Assembly (NCBI GenBank): GCA_012727425.1
Contig: JAAYHQ010000033.1
Location: 51,295 to 115,294, forward strand
Length of the DNA: 64,000 nucleotides
Source: Bacillota bacterium
Lineage (GTDB): Bacteria > Bacillota > UBA4882 > UBA10575
Direction of reading: 5' to 3'
This document shows, in pieces, positions 9,091 to 17,269 of the stretch. The first letter of the stretch is position 1. Every line of letters starts with the position of its first letter. A program made the position numbers and the translations under genes. The notes beneath the pieces are model-generated. The model saw only the letters and a program-made list of their open reading frames with translations, searched no databases and was not told the DNA's origin.

Positions 9091-10085
9091 GTCAACCTTC
9101 TGCTTGGGACCAAGTGATCTCTACCATCAACAAACACCACCGTTTTACGTTAGGTTGTCATTTGCATCCGGATGGCGATGCGATTGGTTCTCTCTTGGCG
9201 CTTGGCTTGTCCTTAGAAAAGACTGGCAAGCAGGTGGAGATGATCGTTCCCGACGGGGTTCCAGCTACCTACCAATTTTTACCTGGAATTCAGCGGGTGG
9301 TCCAACAGCCCACTTCCCGTCCGGAGGTGGTGATCAGTGTTGATTGTGCGGAACGGTCGCGTCTGCAGTTACCGGAGGAGATCTTTACCGGTGAACCCTT
9401 GTTGGTCAATATCGATCACCATATCTCCAATGATCTTTTTGGCCAGGTGAACTTGGTTTTGCCCGATGCCTCCGCGACCGGGCAGCTCATCTTTAAGTTG
9501 TTGGAAAAGGGCGCGTACCCTATTGATCCGGCGATTGCCAGCGCCCTTTATACCGCAATTGCGACTGATACCGGCTTTTTCCGCTATTCGAACACCACCG
9601 GGGAAGTGTTGTCGATGGCTTCGAAGTTGGTTGAAGAATACCAAATCTCCCCTTCCCAGATTGCCGAGCGGGTTTACGAAGAAAAAAGCTATGCCTCCAT
9701 CCGTCTTTTGGGCGAAGTCCTTTCCACTCTGCAAATCTCTGGTAACCGGCGTTATTCCTGGATGTATTTAAACCAGGAGATGATCCGGAAATATAAGGTG
9801 GAGATGGAAGAGATCGAAAACTACGTCAATTACACCAATTCGATCCGGGGAGTCGAGGTTGGCTTGTTTTTTAAGGAGATTAAACCCGATGAAGTGAAGA
9901 TTAGTTGGCGCTCGAAAGCCAGTGTGGATGTGAGCCGGTTGGCGGCCCATTTTGGCGGAGGTGGACACCTGCGGGCGGCCGGGTGTTCCATGAAAGGTTC
10001 TTTACCGGCGGTCATGGAAGAGGTCCTATCGTTTTTAAGCAAGTATTTCGAAGAGCATAAGGATCGGATGGACGGACGACGATGA
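9087..10085 (+). CDS. nrnA: DHH family nanoRNase / pAp phosphatase (NrnA-like)
   Basis: This is a cytosolic DHH-DHHA1 phosphoesterase of 332 residues. NrnA degrades 2-5-mer RNAs and dephosphorylates 3'-phosphoadenosine 5'-phosphate. Metal-binding motifs visible are LHPDGDAIGS (near 25), VISVDCAERS (near 85), NIDHHISND (DHH, near 110) and TDTGFFRYS. The DHHA1 substrate motif GGGGHLRAAG is near residue 293. The start is TTG, overlapping the rbfA stop. Placement between rbfA and truB is the normal Bacillota order and supports the nrnA call over recJ-like relatives. Confidence 0.92.
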   Translation: MSQPSAWDQVISTINKHHRFTLGCHLHPDGDAIGSLLALGLSLEKTGKQVEMIVPDGVPATYQFLPGIQRVVQQPTSRPEVVISVDCAERSRLQLPEEIFTGEPLLVNIDHHISNDLFGQVNLVLPDASATGQLIFKLLEKGAYPIDPAIASALYTAIATDTGFFRYSNTTGEVLSMASKLVEEYQISPSQIAERVYEEKSYASIRLLGEVLSTLQISGNRRYSWMYLNQEMIRKYKVEMEEIENYVNYTNSIRGVEVGLFFKEIKPDEVKISWRSKASVDVSRLAAHFGGGGHLRAAGCSMKGSLPAVMEEVLSFLSKYFEEHKDRMDGRR

Positions 10086-11014
10086 AGAACAGTGGATTTT
10101 TGGTTATCAACAAACCGGCAGGTTCTACTTCCCACCAAGTAGTGGCGCAAGCCCGCCGGATCCTGGGGGAGCGCCGGATCGGACACACCGGTACTCTCGA
10201 CCCGATGGCCACTGGTGTCTTGGTCCTGGCGGTTGGGAAAGCAACCCGCCTGATTGCCTTTCTCGATGAAGAAAAGAAGCTTTACCGGGCCCGTCTGGTC
10301 TTAGGTTTGTCTACGGATACGCAGGACCTGACCGGACAGGTAATTTCCACTCAGCCGGAGACGGAGATTTCCCGGGAAAAGCTGGTGGCAGCCCTGAATC
10401 TGTTCACCGGTGCGCAAGAGCAAACCCCGCCGATGTATTCGGCGGTGAAAGTCAACGGAGAACCTTTATATAAACTGGCGCGGGCCGGGAAGGAAATTAA
10501 CCGGGCCAAAAGAAAAATCACCATCTACCGTTTGGAAGCAGCCGAGCCTTTACAACCGGTTTATGGTTTTAAGGAAGGGCCGGTCCTGTTGATCGAGTGT
10601 TCACGGGGGACCTACGTCCGTACCTTGTGTCACGATCTCGGTGCCCACCTGGGGGTGGGCGGCTGTATGGGCGATTTGGTCCGCTTGGCCTCGGGCCCTT
10701 TCCATCTAGCGGACGCCCTTTCTCTGGAAGAGCTGGCGCAGGTTGTAAACGCCGGTAAGCTGAACGAACACTTGATTCCGCCGGCAGCCGCCTTGTCCCA
10801 TTTGCCCCTGGTGCGGTTGGATGAGGCCAATGCCGAACGGATTCGGCACGGCGGTCGTCTTTTCACCCAAGATTTAAGAGTGATGCCGTCGCCGGAGGCC
10901 TGTCGTGATCAAGGGTTGGTGCGGGCGGTAGATGCTACCGGATCTTTGCTTGCAGTTTTAAAATACCAAAAAGCTTCACCCGGTTTTTGGCAACCGGTTC
11001 GTGTCCTTCTTTAG
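10082..11014 (+). CDS. truB: tRNA pseudouridine(55) synthase TruB
   Basis: TruB makes pseudouridine 55 in the T-loop of tRNAs. The 310 residues contain GFLVINKPAGSTSHQ and HTGTLDPMATGVLVL, where the aspartate is the catalytic residue. PPMYSAVKVNGEPLYKLAR and SRGTYVRTLCHDLG are further substrate-binding motifs. The ATG overlaps the nrnA stop by four bases. The C-terminus after residue 240 is a small PUA-like segment and is the least conserved part. It is followed after 68 bases by ribF, the usual neighbour. Confidence 0.96.
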   Translation: MKNSGFLVINKPAGSTSHQVVAQARRILGERRIGHTGTLDPMATGVLVLAVGKATRLIAFLDEEKKLYRARLVLGLSTDTQDLTGQVISTQPETEISREKLVAALNLFTGAQEQTPPMYSAVKVNGEPLYKLARAGKEINRAKRKITIYRLEAAEPLQPVYGFKEGPVLLIECSRGTYVRTLCHDLGAHLGVGGCMGDLVRLASGPFHLADALSLEELAQVVNAGKLNEHLIPPAAALSHLPLVRLDEANAERIRHGGRLFTQDLRVMPSPEACRDQGLVRAVDATGSLLAVLKYQKASPGFWQPVRVLL

Positions 11015-11082
11015 AGCGGGGCCGTCCATACCAAAAAACAAGGTGCCCCCGGGAAAAAATGTTCTTAGGTGGTTAACCACGG

Positions 11083-12036
11083 ATGAAAGTTTGGAATTCC
11101 TTTCCGCAGTTACAAGCAGAATTGGCGAAAGCCGCTCCTTCCGGCTTGGTGGTAACGATTGGTAATTTTGACGGTGTGCACCGCGGACACCAAAAAATAC
11201 TGGCGCGGATGAAAGAGATCAGTCGCGCCAATGGTTGGTTAACTGTTGTTGTTACCTTCCGGGAACATACCGCCAAGATTTTAAAGGGGGGAGCACCCGG
11301 ACTGCTCTTGTCTGTGGAGGAGCGTTGCGCGATTTTTGCCGAGATGGGGATCGACGGTACGTTGCTTTTGGACTTCACCCCGGAACTAGCCGCTACGGAC
11401 CCGGCATCCTTCTTGGACCGCCTGCTCGCTCTGGGGGTCCGGGCGATGGTGGTTGGACATGATTTTACCTTCGGGGCCGGTGGCGCCGGCGATACCGGTC
11501 TGCTCTTAACTTATCTGCAGAAACAGGGGTGTTACGGGGAAGTAGTTCCGCCCGTCAAGGTGCATGGGAAGATTGTGAGTAGCACCCGGATCCGGAGTTA
11601 TTTGCGGAACGGACAATTGGCAACTGCCAATGAAATGTTAAACCGGCCCTTTTTTCTGGCCGGTCCGGTCTGCCGGGGGCAGGGTTTGGGGAAAGTTTTA
11701 GGCTTTCCCACCGCCAATCTATCCTACCCGCCCGAGCGGTTACTGCCGAAATTTGGCGCCTATTTTGTCCGCGTTATCCTGAACGGGGAAGTGTACTGCG
11801 GTTTGGCTAACGTTGGTTGTAAACCCACCTTTGACTATGACAAACCGTTGGTTGAAGTCTTTATCAACCAGTTTTCCCGGGATATTTACGGTGCGTTGCT
11901 GACCGTGGAGTTTTTACACTTTTTGCGGGAGGAAAAGAAGTTCGCCTCGCCCGAAGCCTTAAAGGCCCAGTTGCTTCTGGACCAAAAGCAGGGGGAGGAG
12001 CTTCGCCGCCGGTATGCTTGCGCCGAAAAGCGCTAA
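11083..12036 (+). CDS. ribF: bifunctional riboflavin kinase / FAD synthetase
   Basis: RibF phosphorylates riboflavin to FMN and adenylates FMN to FAD. The N-terminal nucleotidyltransferase domain has TIGNFDGVHRGHQKI (HxGH-type) and GHDFTFG. SSTRIRSYLRNG links to the C-terminal riboflavin kinase domain with GLGKVLGFPTANL and PTF. The 317-residue length is standard. The gene ends the nus operon and converges on the PHP phosphatase, with only 17 bases between the stop codons and no clear terminator in the gap. No FMN riboswitch is visible upstream. Confidence 0.95.
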   Translation: MKVWNSFPQLQAELAKAAPSGLVVTIGNFDGVHRGHQKILARMKEISRANGWLTVVVTFREHTAKILKGGAPGLLLSVEERCAIFAEMGIDGTLLLDFTPELAATDPASFLDRLLALGVRAMVVGHDFTFGAGGAGDTGLLLTYLQKQGCYGEVVPPVKVHGKIVSSTRIRSYLRNGQLATANEMLNRPFFLAGPVCRGQGLGKVLGFPTANLSYPPERLLPKFGAYFVRVILNGEVYCGLANVGCKPTFDYDKPLVEVFINQFSRDIYGALLTVEFLHFLREEKKFASPEALKAQLLLDQKQGEELRRRYACAEKR

Positions 12037-12053
12037 TTTTAACTTAACGGCAG

Positions 12054-12899
12054 TCATCCGCATGAGCGGCGAGTGGCGTGGTTTACACAACGGGCGCTTT
12101 TTTCCAAGTAAGCCAGATCGGCCCTTTGCAAGCCGTACTGGTCGATCAGCCTTTCCACGGCGGCGGTTTCTCCCACATCTTTTGGTTGGTGGGCATCGGA
12201 GTTGGCGACGACCGTAATCCCTTTGTACGCAGCCGCCAATTCCCAAAAAGGAGGAAGGGGATAAGGGGGACGTGTTCCCGCTTTTGTTTTTATTGGCGGC
12301 TTGCGGAAACCATAAGCATTGATCTCCAGGGGGACTTTGTAAGCCGCGGCGGCTTCTAAAATTCGCTTTGAACACTCTATGGCATGTTCATCCCAAAATT
12401 CATATGAATTGCCGAAGAGGTCGGGATGGGCAATAAAGGCAAACAGGCCGGAAGCGATCGCCGCTACCATGTGGTCGGCGTATGCCATCAACACCTCCTT
12501 GCTTTTCAGGTGGTAATGGACGCTGACCCAGCCACCATCATAGGGGACATAATGATTGCCGGCGATCAGATAATCGAAGTTTCGTTTCTCGAAAAGCTCT
12601 TCCCGGTAAAAAGAGGTGAATTCCGGAATGTATTCACATTCCATTCCCTTTAGAATCGTCAGCTCCGGATAGGCAGCCCGGGCTTCCTCGACGGCCTGGT
12701 CATAGCTGTCCAGTTCGGAAAGGTTCATGCGGATCCGACCCCACCGTTCATCGGGCAACGCGGGGAGCGGGGTATGATCGGTCACCCCCAAGACCTGCAG
12801 ACCTTTTTGCACAGCAACCGCCGCATAAGCAACGACATCCGCTTCGGGGTCTTCGGCGTGTTTACAACGGTAAGTGTGGGTATGATAATCCTTACGCAT
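12054..12899 (-). CDS. PHP-domain phosphatase, histidinol-phosphatase (HisK/HisJ) type
   Basis: This is a PHP-fold metal-dependent phosphoesterase of about 281 residues. The N-terminal motif DYHTHTYRCKHAE supplies the first metal ligands. GVTDHTP, EYIP and HPDLFGN are further ligand motifs, and NSDAHQPKDVGE is the C-terminal metal motif. The closest recognised family is histidinol-phosphatase of the PHP type (Bacillus HisJ), the step before histidinol in histidine synthesis, but no other his gene is nearby. The ATG at 12899 was chosen because TGGAGG lies 7 bases upstream; a longer in-frame start at 12941 lacks this. It is transcribed towards ribF. Confidence 0.8.
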   Translation of the reverse strand: MRKDYHTHTYRCKHAEDPEADVVAYAAVAVQKGLQVLGVTDHTPLPALPDERWGRIRMNLSELDSYDQAVEEARAAYPELTILKGMECEYIPEFTSFYREELFEKRNFDYLIAGNHYVPYDGGWVSVHYHLKSKEVLMAYADHMVAAIASGLFAFIAHPDLFGNSYEFWDEHAIECSKRILEAAAAYKVPLEINAYGFRKPPIKTKAGTRPPYPLPPFWELAAAYKGITVVANSDAHQPKDVGETAAVERLIDQYGLQRADLAYLEKSARCVNHATRRSCG

Positions 12900-13039
12900 G
12901 AACAAGCCTCCATTTAGCCTCGGTCTTTTTACCATACACAATTCCGTGTTACCAATACTATTTCCTGCCTTTTACGTTTAGTTTAAACGAAACTTATCCG
13001 TAAGTTAATATTTAATATTCAAGGAGGGACCTGGCGAAA

Positions 13040-13942
13040 ATGACGCGTTATCAGGCGGCAATTGTTGGTTATGGCAATATTGGCCGTTTTTTAGTCGACG
13101 CCATTACGACGGCACCCGATTTTCAACTGGCCGGAGTTGTCCGGCGCCCGGAATCGGTGCAGAAGTCGGCGCCGGAATTAAAGGGTATCCCGGTGGTTAC
13201 GGCCCTCGGGGAGCTTGATACAGTGGATGTGGTTTTTTTGGCTTTGCCGTCCCGTTTGGTGCCCAAAGCCGCGGCGGAAGTTCTCGCGATGGGGATTAAC
13301 ACGGTTGATAGCTACGATGTCCATAGTGACCTGGTTAATTACCGCCGAAACCTGGATCCGATTGCGAAAGCACAGGGGAGAACGGCGGTGATTGCCGCCG
13401 GCTGGGATCCGGGCACCGACTCGCTGATCCGGTGTCTTTTCCAGTTGATGGCCCCACAAGGGATTACCTATACCAATTTTGGTCCGGGCATGTCAATGGG
13501 GCATACCACGGCCGTGAAGGCCATCCCCGGCGTTGAAGATGCGCTGTCGTTAACTGTCCCGGTTGGCACCGGCCTGCACCGGAGGATGGTCTACGTCCAA
13601 CTGGCCCCGGAGGCGGACCCAAAAGCCGTAGAAGAGGCTATCAAGCAAGATCCCTATTTTGTTAACGATGAAACGGTTGTTCTTGTTGTTCCCCGGGTTC
13701 AGGACCTGGTCGACATGGGCCATGGCGTCCTTCTGGAGAGGAAAGGCGTCGCGGGCCGCACCCATAACCAGCAGTTCAAATTTGAGATGCGGATTAATAA
13801 CCCGGCCCTGACCGCCCAGGTTATGGTGGCGGCCGCCCGGGCCGGTTTTAAGCAGCAACCGGGGTGTTATACCATGATTGAAATTCCGGTTATCGATTAT
13901 CTCTTTGGCGAGCGGGAAAAGCTCATCACCAGTCTGGTCTAA
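13040..13942 (+). CDS. ddh: meso-diaminopimelate D-dehydrogenase
   Basis: Ddh converts tetrahydrodipicolinate, ammonia and NADPH directly to meso-diaminopimelate, a one-step branch of lysine and peptidoglycan synthesis. The 300 residues start with the Rossmann fold AAIVGYGNIGRF. VDSYDVHSDL, AGWDPGTDSLIR, GPGMSMGHT and the segment HNQQFKFEMRINNP are characteristic of the family. AAGGAGGG precedes the ATG. The gene stands alone, divergent from the PHP phosphatase, with about 140 bases between the start codons. Ddh has a patchy distribution in Bacillota and often coexists with the longer DapL or DapE route. Confidence 0.93.
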   Translation: MTRYQAAIVGYGNIGRFLVDAITTAPDFQLAGVVRRPESVQKSAPELKGIPVVTALGELDTVDVVFLALPSRLVPKAAAEVLAMGINTVDSYDVHSDLVNYRRNLDPIAKAQGRTAVIAAGWDPGTDSLIRCLFQLMAPQGITYTNFGPGMSMGHTTAVKAIPGVEDALSLTVPVGTGLHRRMVYVQLAPEADPKAVEEAIKQDPYFVNDETVVLVVPRVQDLVDMGHGVLLERKGVAGRTHNQQFKFEMRINNPALTAQVMVAAARAGFKQQPGCYTMIEIPVIDYLFGEREKLITSLV

Positions 13943-14038
13943 AGTGCTTTTCCCCGAATTATTGCTTTAGAATTATGCGGTTTAACCGATATATCTATTG
14001 TAACTGAGCTGATCAAACCAACGGACACGCACAACCAT

Positions 14039-14065
14039 AAACCTGCCCTGCATCAAGGCAGGTTT
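14039..14065 (+). terminator. hairpin after ddh, weak terminator
   Basis: A perfect 9-bp stem AAACCTGCC/GGCAGGTTT (14039-14047 with 14057-14065) has a 9-base loop. It lies between ddh and rnhB. The following bases (AGCTATACTTG) lack a continuous T-run, so it may terminate poorly or serve as a leader structure for rnhB. Confidence 0.45.
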
Positions 14066-14106
14066 AGCTATACTTGTTTAGGGCGAAGGAATAAGGAGTG
14101 CACTTC

Positions 14107-14814
14107 ATGGGAAAGCGGAAGCGTATTGATGAAACCGCCTGGCGTCAACAGGAAGAAGAAAGATTGCACGCCATGTACAAGTTGGAACAACAGTTGCAAG
14201 CGGCGGGATATCGGCAGATTGCCGGGGTTGACGAGGCCGGCCGCGGCCCATTGGCGGGGCCGGTGGTGGCGGCCGCGACCATTATTCCTCCCGGGACATT
14301 TATATACCACCTGAACGATTCGAAAAAATTAACGGCCAAACAACGGGAGCTGGTTTACGAACAACTTTTGGCGGCCAAGATCCCCTATGGTCTGGGCCAG
14401 GCGTCGGTGGCAGAGATCGACCGTTTAAATATCTTAAACGCTTCTCGTCTTGCCATGATGCGTGCGGTCGCCAATTTGCCCGTAAAACCGGATTTTCTTT
14501 TGATTGACGGGCATGCCTGGCCGGGAATTAACCTTCCCCACCGCGGAGTGGTTGGCGGTGACGGCTGCAGTCTTTCGATCGCTGCCGCTTCCGTGCTGGC
14601 CAAAGTCACCCGCGACCGGTTGATGGGTGAGTTTGATCAAGCCTTTCCCGGCTATGGTTTTGCAAAACATAAAGGCTACCCCACCGCCGAACATTACGCC
14701 GCGCTGACCCGCTTGGGTCCTTGCCCCATCCACCGGCGTAGTTTTAACCTACATCTCCAGTTAACCCTGGACCAAGCGGTGGGCGAGACCAACGTGGGGC
14801 GGAAAGGAGTTTAA
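14107..14814 (+). CDS. rnhB: ribonuclease HII
   Basis: RNase HII cleaves RNA in RNA/DNA hybrids and at single ribonucleotides in DNA. The core begins with AGVDEAGRGPLAGPVVAAA, which carries two catalytic acidic residues. DGHAWPG and SIAAASVLAKVTRDRLM contain the remaining active-site region, and GYGFAKHKGYPT is the conserved C-terminal motif. A short charged extension precedes the core (about 40 residues), as in many Bacillota. ATG 14107 lies 8 bases after AAGGAG; a GTG at 14098 overlaps that site and is less likely. It is followed by the YlqG/YlqH-like pair as in B. subtilis. Confidence 0.95.
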   Translation: MGKRKRIDETAWRQQEEERLHAMYKLEQQLQAAGYRQIAGVDEAGRGPLAGPVVAAATIIPPGTFIYHLNDSKKLTAKQRELVYEQLLAAKIPYGLGQASVAEIDRLNILNASRLAMMRAVANLPVKPDFLLIDGHAWPGINLPHRGVVGGDGCSLSIAAASVLAKVTRDRLMGEFDQAFPGYGFAKHKGYPTAEHYAALTRLGPCPIHRRSFNLHLQLTLDQAVGETNVGRKGV

Positions 14815-14818
14815 ACCG

Positions 14819-15874
14819 ATGGGCACCGGATCTTTATTCCCCTCCCAACTTGGGATGAATGGTCTGCTCAAGGGGCAACTTGAGCAAAGCCAAGACGGGC
14901 GGGTGCTCCTCCGAACAAAACAAGGGATTTTTCCGGTGAGAGTGGAAGGCGAAGGGGTGCCTTTTGGTAAAGAGGTTGTCTTCCGCCTCCTCCGGGAAGA
15001 ACCCGGATTGGTTGTCCTTTCCCCCTACCGCCTGGAAACCCTGGGGGAAGCATTGCCTTTTTTCAAGGAGTTGTTTGCCGGTGAGGAGATCTTAGGCCGG
15101 CAACTTCTCCTTGCCGCCGTACAGGAAAACTTGCCTTTGACCCGGGAAGTACTCTTTAATCTAAAAAGAGGGCTCCTCACCGCGGAACAAGCATGGGGGG
15201 TCAAAGTTCACCCCCGGGCGGTCGCGTTTTTACAAGCTAGAGCCCTGCCGTTATCGCCCCGGACTCTGCTCTGGGCCCTATATGTTCTGTTTCCTGCGGC
15301 CCAAAAGGCGATGTGGCAATTGACCAGCGCACAACCGCCCATTCTTCCTTTTTTACCAAAAAAGCAAAACGGTCAAGGAACAACAACGGAAGCTGGGGCC
15401 AAAGACCAGGCCGTTACCACCAAAGAAGAACTCCTCGAGACGATCTTCCGGGAAGCGCGGGCCATATTGCAGCAGCAAGCCCACCGGGATCCGGGTTTAC
15501 CCCATCTTCTTTTTTACTATTTCCCAACCCCGCAGACGGAAATTCGCTGGATAGGGCGGAGTTTTACCTCTTCTGACCATACCGGTGAGGAGGATGACAA
15601 GGAGGGTCGCGGGCAAAACCATCCGCCCTATGCTTTTTGTTTGGCTTACCAATCGCCCGTCTTTGGGCAACTGGAGATCATTGGGGTCTGTAATCAGTCC
15701 GGTTTAAACCTGAAAGTGATGGTGGCCGGTACGGTTTTACGCCAGAATTGTCTGGCCGGTTTACAAACCTACTTGGAAGAACGGGGCTGGCCGGTCCGGA
15801 CGGTTGAATTTGAAGAGTACCAGGCGGCGGAGGTAACAGATGTGCCACCGCTGCGGATCGATGGGTGGTTATAA
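14819..15874 (+). CDS. YlqG-like protein with FliK-like C-terminal region
   Basis: This 351-residue protein has no signal peptide or clear membrane segment. The C-terminal part (about 275-335, QLEIIGVCNQSGLNLKVMV, then AGLQTYLEERGWPVRTVEF) resembles the C-terminal domain of flagellar hook-length control proteins (FliK). The middle is proline/glutamine-rich and poorly conserved-looking. In B. subtilis the same position after rnhB is held by ylqG, next to the FlhB-like ylqH, and the next gene here is FlhB-like too. No function is established for the family. The assignment rests mainly on synteny and weak pattern similarity. Only four bases separate it from rnhB. Confidence 0.6.
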   Translation: MGTGSLFPSQLGMNGLLKGQLEQSQDGRVLLRTKQGIFPVRVEGEGVPFGKEVVFRLLREEPGLVVLSPYRLETLGEALPFFKELFAGEEILGRQLLLAAVQENLPLTREVLFNLKRGLLTAEQAWGVKVHPRAVAFLQARALPLSPRTLLWALYVLFPAAQKAMWQLTSAQPPILPFLPKKQNGQGTTTEAGAKDQAVTTKEELLETIFREARAILQQQAHRDPGLPHLLFYYFPTPQTEIRWIGRSFTSSDHTGEEDDKEGRGQNHPPYAFCLAYQSPVFGQLEIIGVCNQSGLNLKVMVAGTVLRQNCLAGLQTYLEERGWPVRTVEFEEYQAAEVTDVPPLRIDGWL

Positions 15875-16155
15875 TGGAAGCCAAGATGCTCAAAGCTATT
15901 GCCCTGCGCTACCGGCAAGCGGAAGACGAAGCGCCGGTTGTGGTGGCCAAAGGCCAGGGCTTAATTGCAGAGGCCATTTTGGAACTGGCCCGCCAGGCGA
16001 AAGTGCCAACGGTGGCCGATCCAGATTTATACAAACTGTTGGAAGGCGTCGAAGTCGGCGGTTACATTCCACCGGAGGCATACCAATTGACCGCGGAGAT
16101 CCTCGCCTTTATCTGGCGGTTGGAGGAAAAGATGGGCAAGCGGCGTTTGGTTTAG
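15874..16155 (+). CDS. FlhB-like (EscU/YscU type) cytoplasmic-domain protein, YlqH-like
   Basis: This 93-residue protein matches the cytoplasmic C-terminal domain of the type III export switch protein FlhB. IALRYRQAEDEAPVVVAKGQG corresponds to the segment after the autocleavage site, and VPTVADPDLYKLL and VGGYIPPEAYQL follow in the right order. The four membrane helices of FlhB and the NPTH cleavage motif are missing. Stand-alone proteins of this kind (YlqH) are known in Bacillota without a defined role. The start ATG overlaps the upstream stop (TAATG), so it is coupled to the FliK-like gene. No other flagellar or type III secretion gene is in the window. Confidence 0.82.
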   Translation: MEAKMLKAIALRYRQAEDEAPVVVAKGQGLIAEAILELARQAKVPTVADPDLYKLLEGVEVGGYIPPEAYQLTAEILAFIWRLEEKMGKRRLV

Positions 16156-16156
16156 G

Positions 16157-16189
16157 GACCTCTCCCGGCGGGGAGGGTCTTTTTTGTTT
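16157..16189 (+). terminator. rho-independent terminator after the FlhB-like gene
   Basis: A GC-rich stem GACC(T)CTCCC/GGGAGGGTC with one bulged T and a GGCG-type loop is followed by a run of six T. It closes the rnhB-ylqG-ylqH transcription unit. Confidence 0.85.
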
Positions 16190-16261
16190 GGTGAACGATG
16201 CCGCCCATTTCCACCCGGAGCGAAAGGGGCCATTCATTTGGGGCAAAGGCCCCTTATTCTT

Positions 16262-16699
16262 TTATTTATCTTTTACGTACTTCTGGAAAAGCAGTCCCAT
16301 GACCACGCCAAAAATAACAACACCGGACAAATGGGCGTAGTAATCACTGAGCGGGCGGAACGGAATCAGATTACGCCCCTCAATCAGCCACATAAAAAGA
16401 GCTTCCAGCAGTAACCAACTTTGCAGGCTGAGAAAGATGCTTTTAAAGATTAGTTTTTCCCAACCAAAGCGCCCGACAACAATCCAGTATAATATCAAAG
16501 CTATACTTGCCCCCAAGGTCATCGACAAAATAGCGCCGAGTAACCTGTCAGGCCGGTTTAACGTAATCATCAAGCTGGTTACCTCATAAACGCTGTACTT
16601 GGCGTACCCTAAGGCTTTAAGCACCGTGGTCAGCAACTCATAGGGGATCGTGGCCAACACACCGATTATGACCGCTGCGGTCGGTTGGTCATTTTTCAT
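16262..16699 (-). CDS. small integral membrane protein of unknown function
   Basis: This is an unrecognised protein of about 145 residues with four predicted hydrophobic segments (roughly 8-27, 50-75, 84-105 and 118-140), ending in the basic tail YVKDK. It resembles the YqhR-type four-helix membrane proteins of Bacillota in length and topology, but no signature residue settles this. ATG 16699 follows GGGGAG at 7-base spacing and is preferred over an in-frame start at 16714. It is transcribed towards the FlhB-like gene and diverges from yraN. No functional inference is justified. Confidence 0.75.
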   Translation of the reverse strand: MKNDQPTAAVIIGVLATIPYELLTTVLKALGYAKYSVYEVTSLMITLNRPDRLLGAILSMTLGASIALILYWIVVGRFGWEKLIFKSIFLSLQSWLLLEALFMWLIEGRNLIPFRPLSDYYAHLSGVVIFGVVMGLLFQKYVKDK

Positions 16700-16888
16700 G
16701 TGAACACTCCCCACACCATACTCTGTTTAGGCCTATTGTTGACCTGAACGGAAAAGGCTATGCGGTTGAAATATACGGCCCGCGCACAAAAAAGAAAAGT
16801 TGTAAGATACTGATAAAGGAAAATATAGAAGGAATAGGTAATTAGGAAGCGAAATCTAACGTAAGATAATTGCGGAAAGGTGAGGGGA

Positions 16889-17269
16889 ATGGACCGACAG
16901 CGACTGGGGAACTATGGCGAGTTCATCGCCCGGCGGATCCTGGAGAAACGAGGCTATCTGATTCTCCACCATAAATATTACACCCGTTACGGCGAACTTG
17001 ATCTGATTGCCAAAGTACAAAATCAGCTGGTCTTTGTTGAAGTAAAGACAAGGATCGGTAAAGCTTACGGCAGCGGCCTGGAGGCGATCACCAAGCGGAA
17101 GAGAAACCGCTTGGTCCGTGCCGCCCTCTATTATTTACAACAAAATAACTTTCAGGATCAGCCTTGCCGGTTCGATATTATCGCCCTTAATCTGGACCGC
17201 CAAGGCAACCTGTTGGATTACCAGTTAATTACGGATGCCTTTGGGGTGGAAGGAGGCAACTATTACTGA
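16889..17269 (+). CDS. yraN: YraN family (UPF0102) nuclease-fold protein
   Basis: This protein of about 126 residues has a Holliday-junction-resolvase-like fold. The signature is GELDLIAKVQNQLVFVEVKTR, with the glutamate/aspartate and E-x-K arrangement of PD-(D/E)xK nucleases, preceded by LGNYGEFIARRILEKRGY. No enzymatic activity has been firmly shown for the family. It sits directly upstream of the YifB/ComM ATPase (stop and start overlap, TGATG), a frequent pairing that suggests a role in DNA processing. ATG 16889 is listed; a GTG at 16880 is an alternative. Confidence 0.9.
   Translation: MDRQRLGNYGEFIARRILEKRGYLILHHKYYTRYGELDLIAKVQNQLVFVEVKTRIGKAYGSGLEAITKRKRNRLVRAALYYLQQNNFQDQPCRFDIIALNLDRQGNLLDYQLITDAFGVEGGNYY

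Noticed and set aside
14819..16155. Remnant of a flagellar operon
   Set aside because: The same gene pair stands behind rnhB in B. subtilis, so it is a conserved stand-alone arrangement rather than decay.
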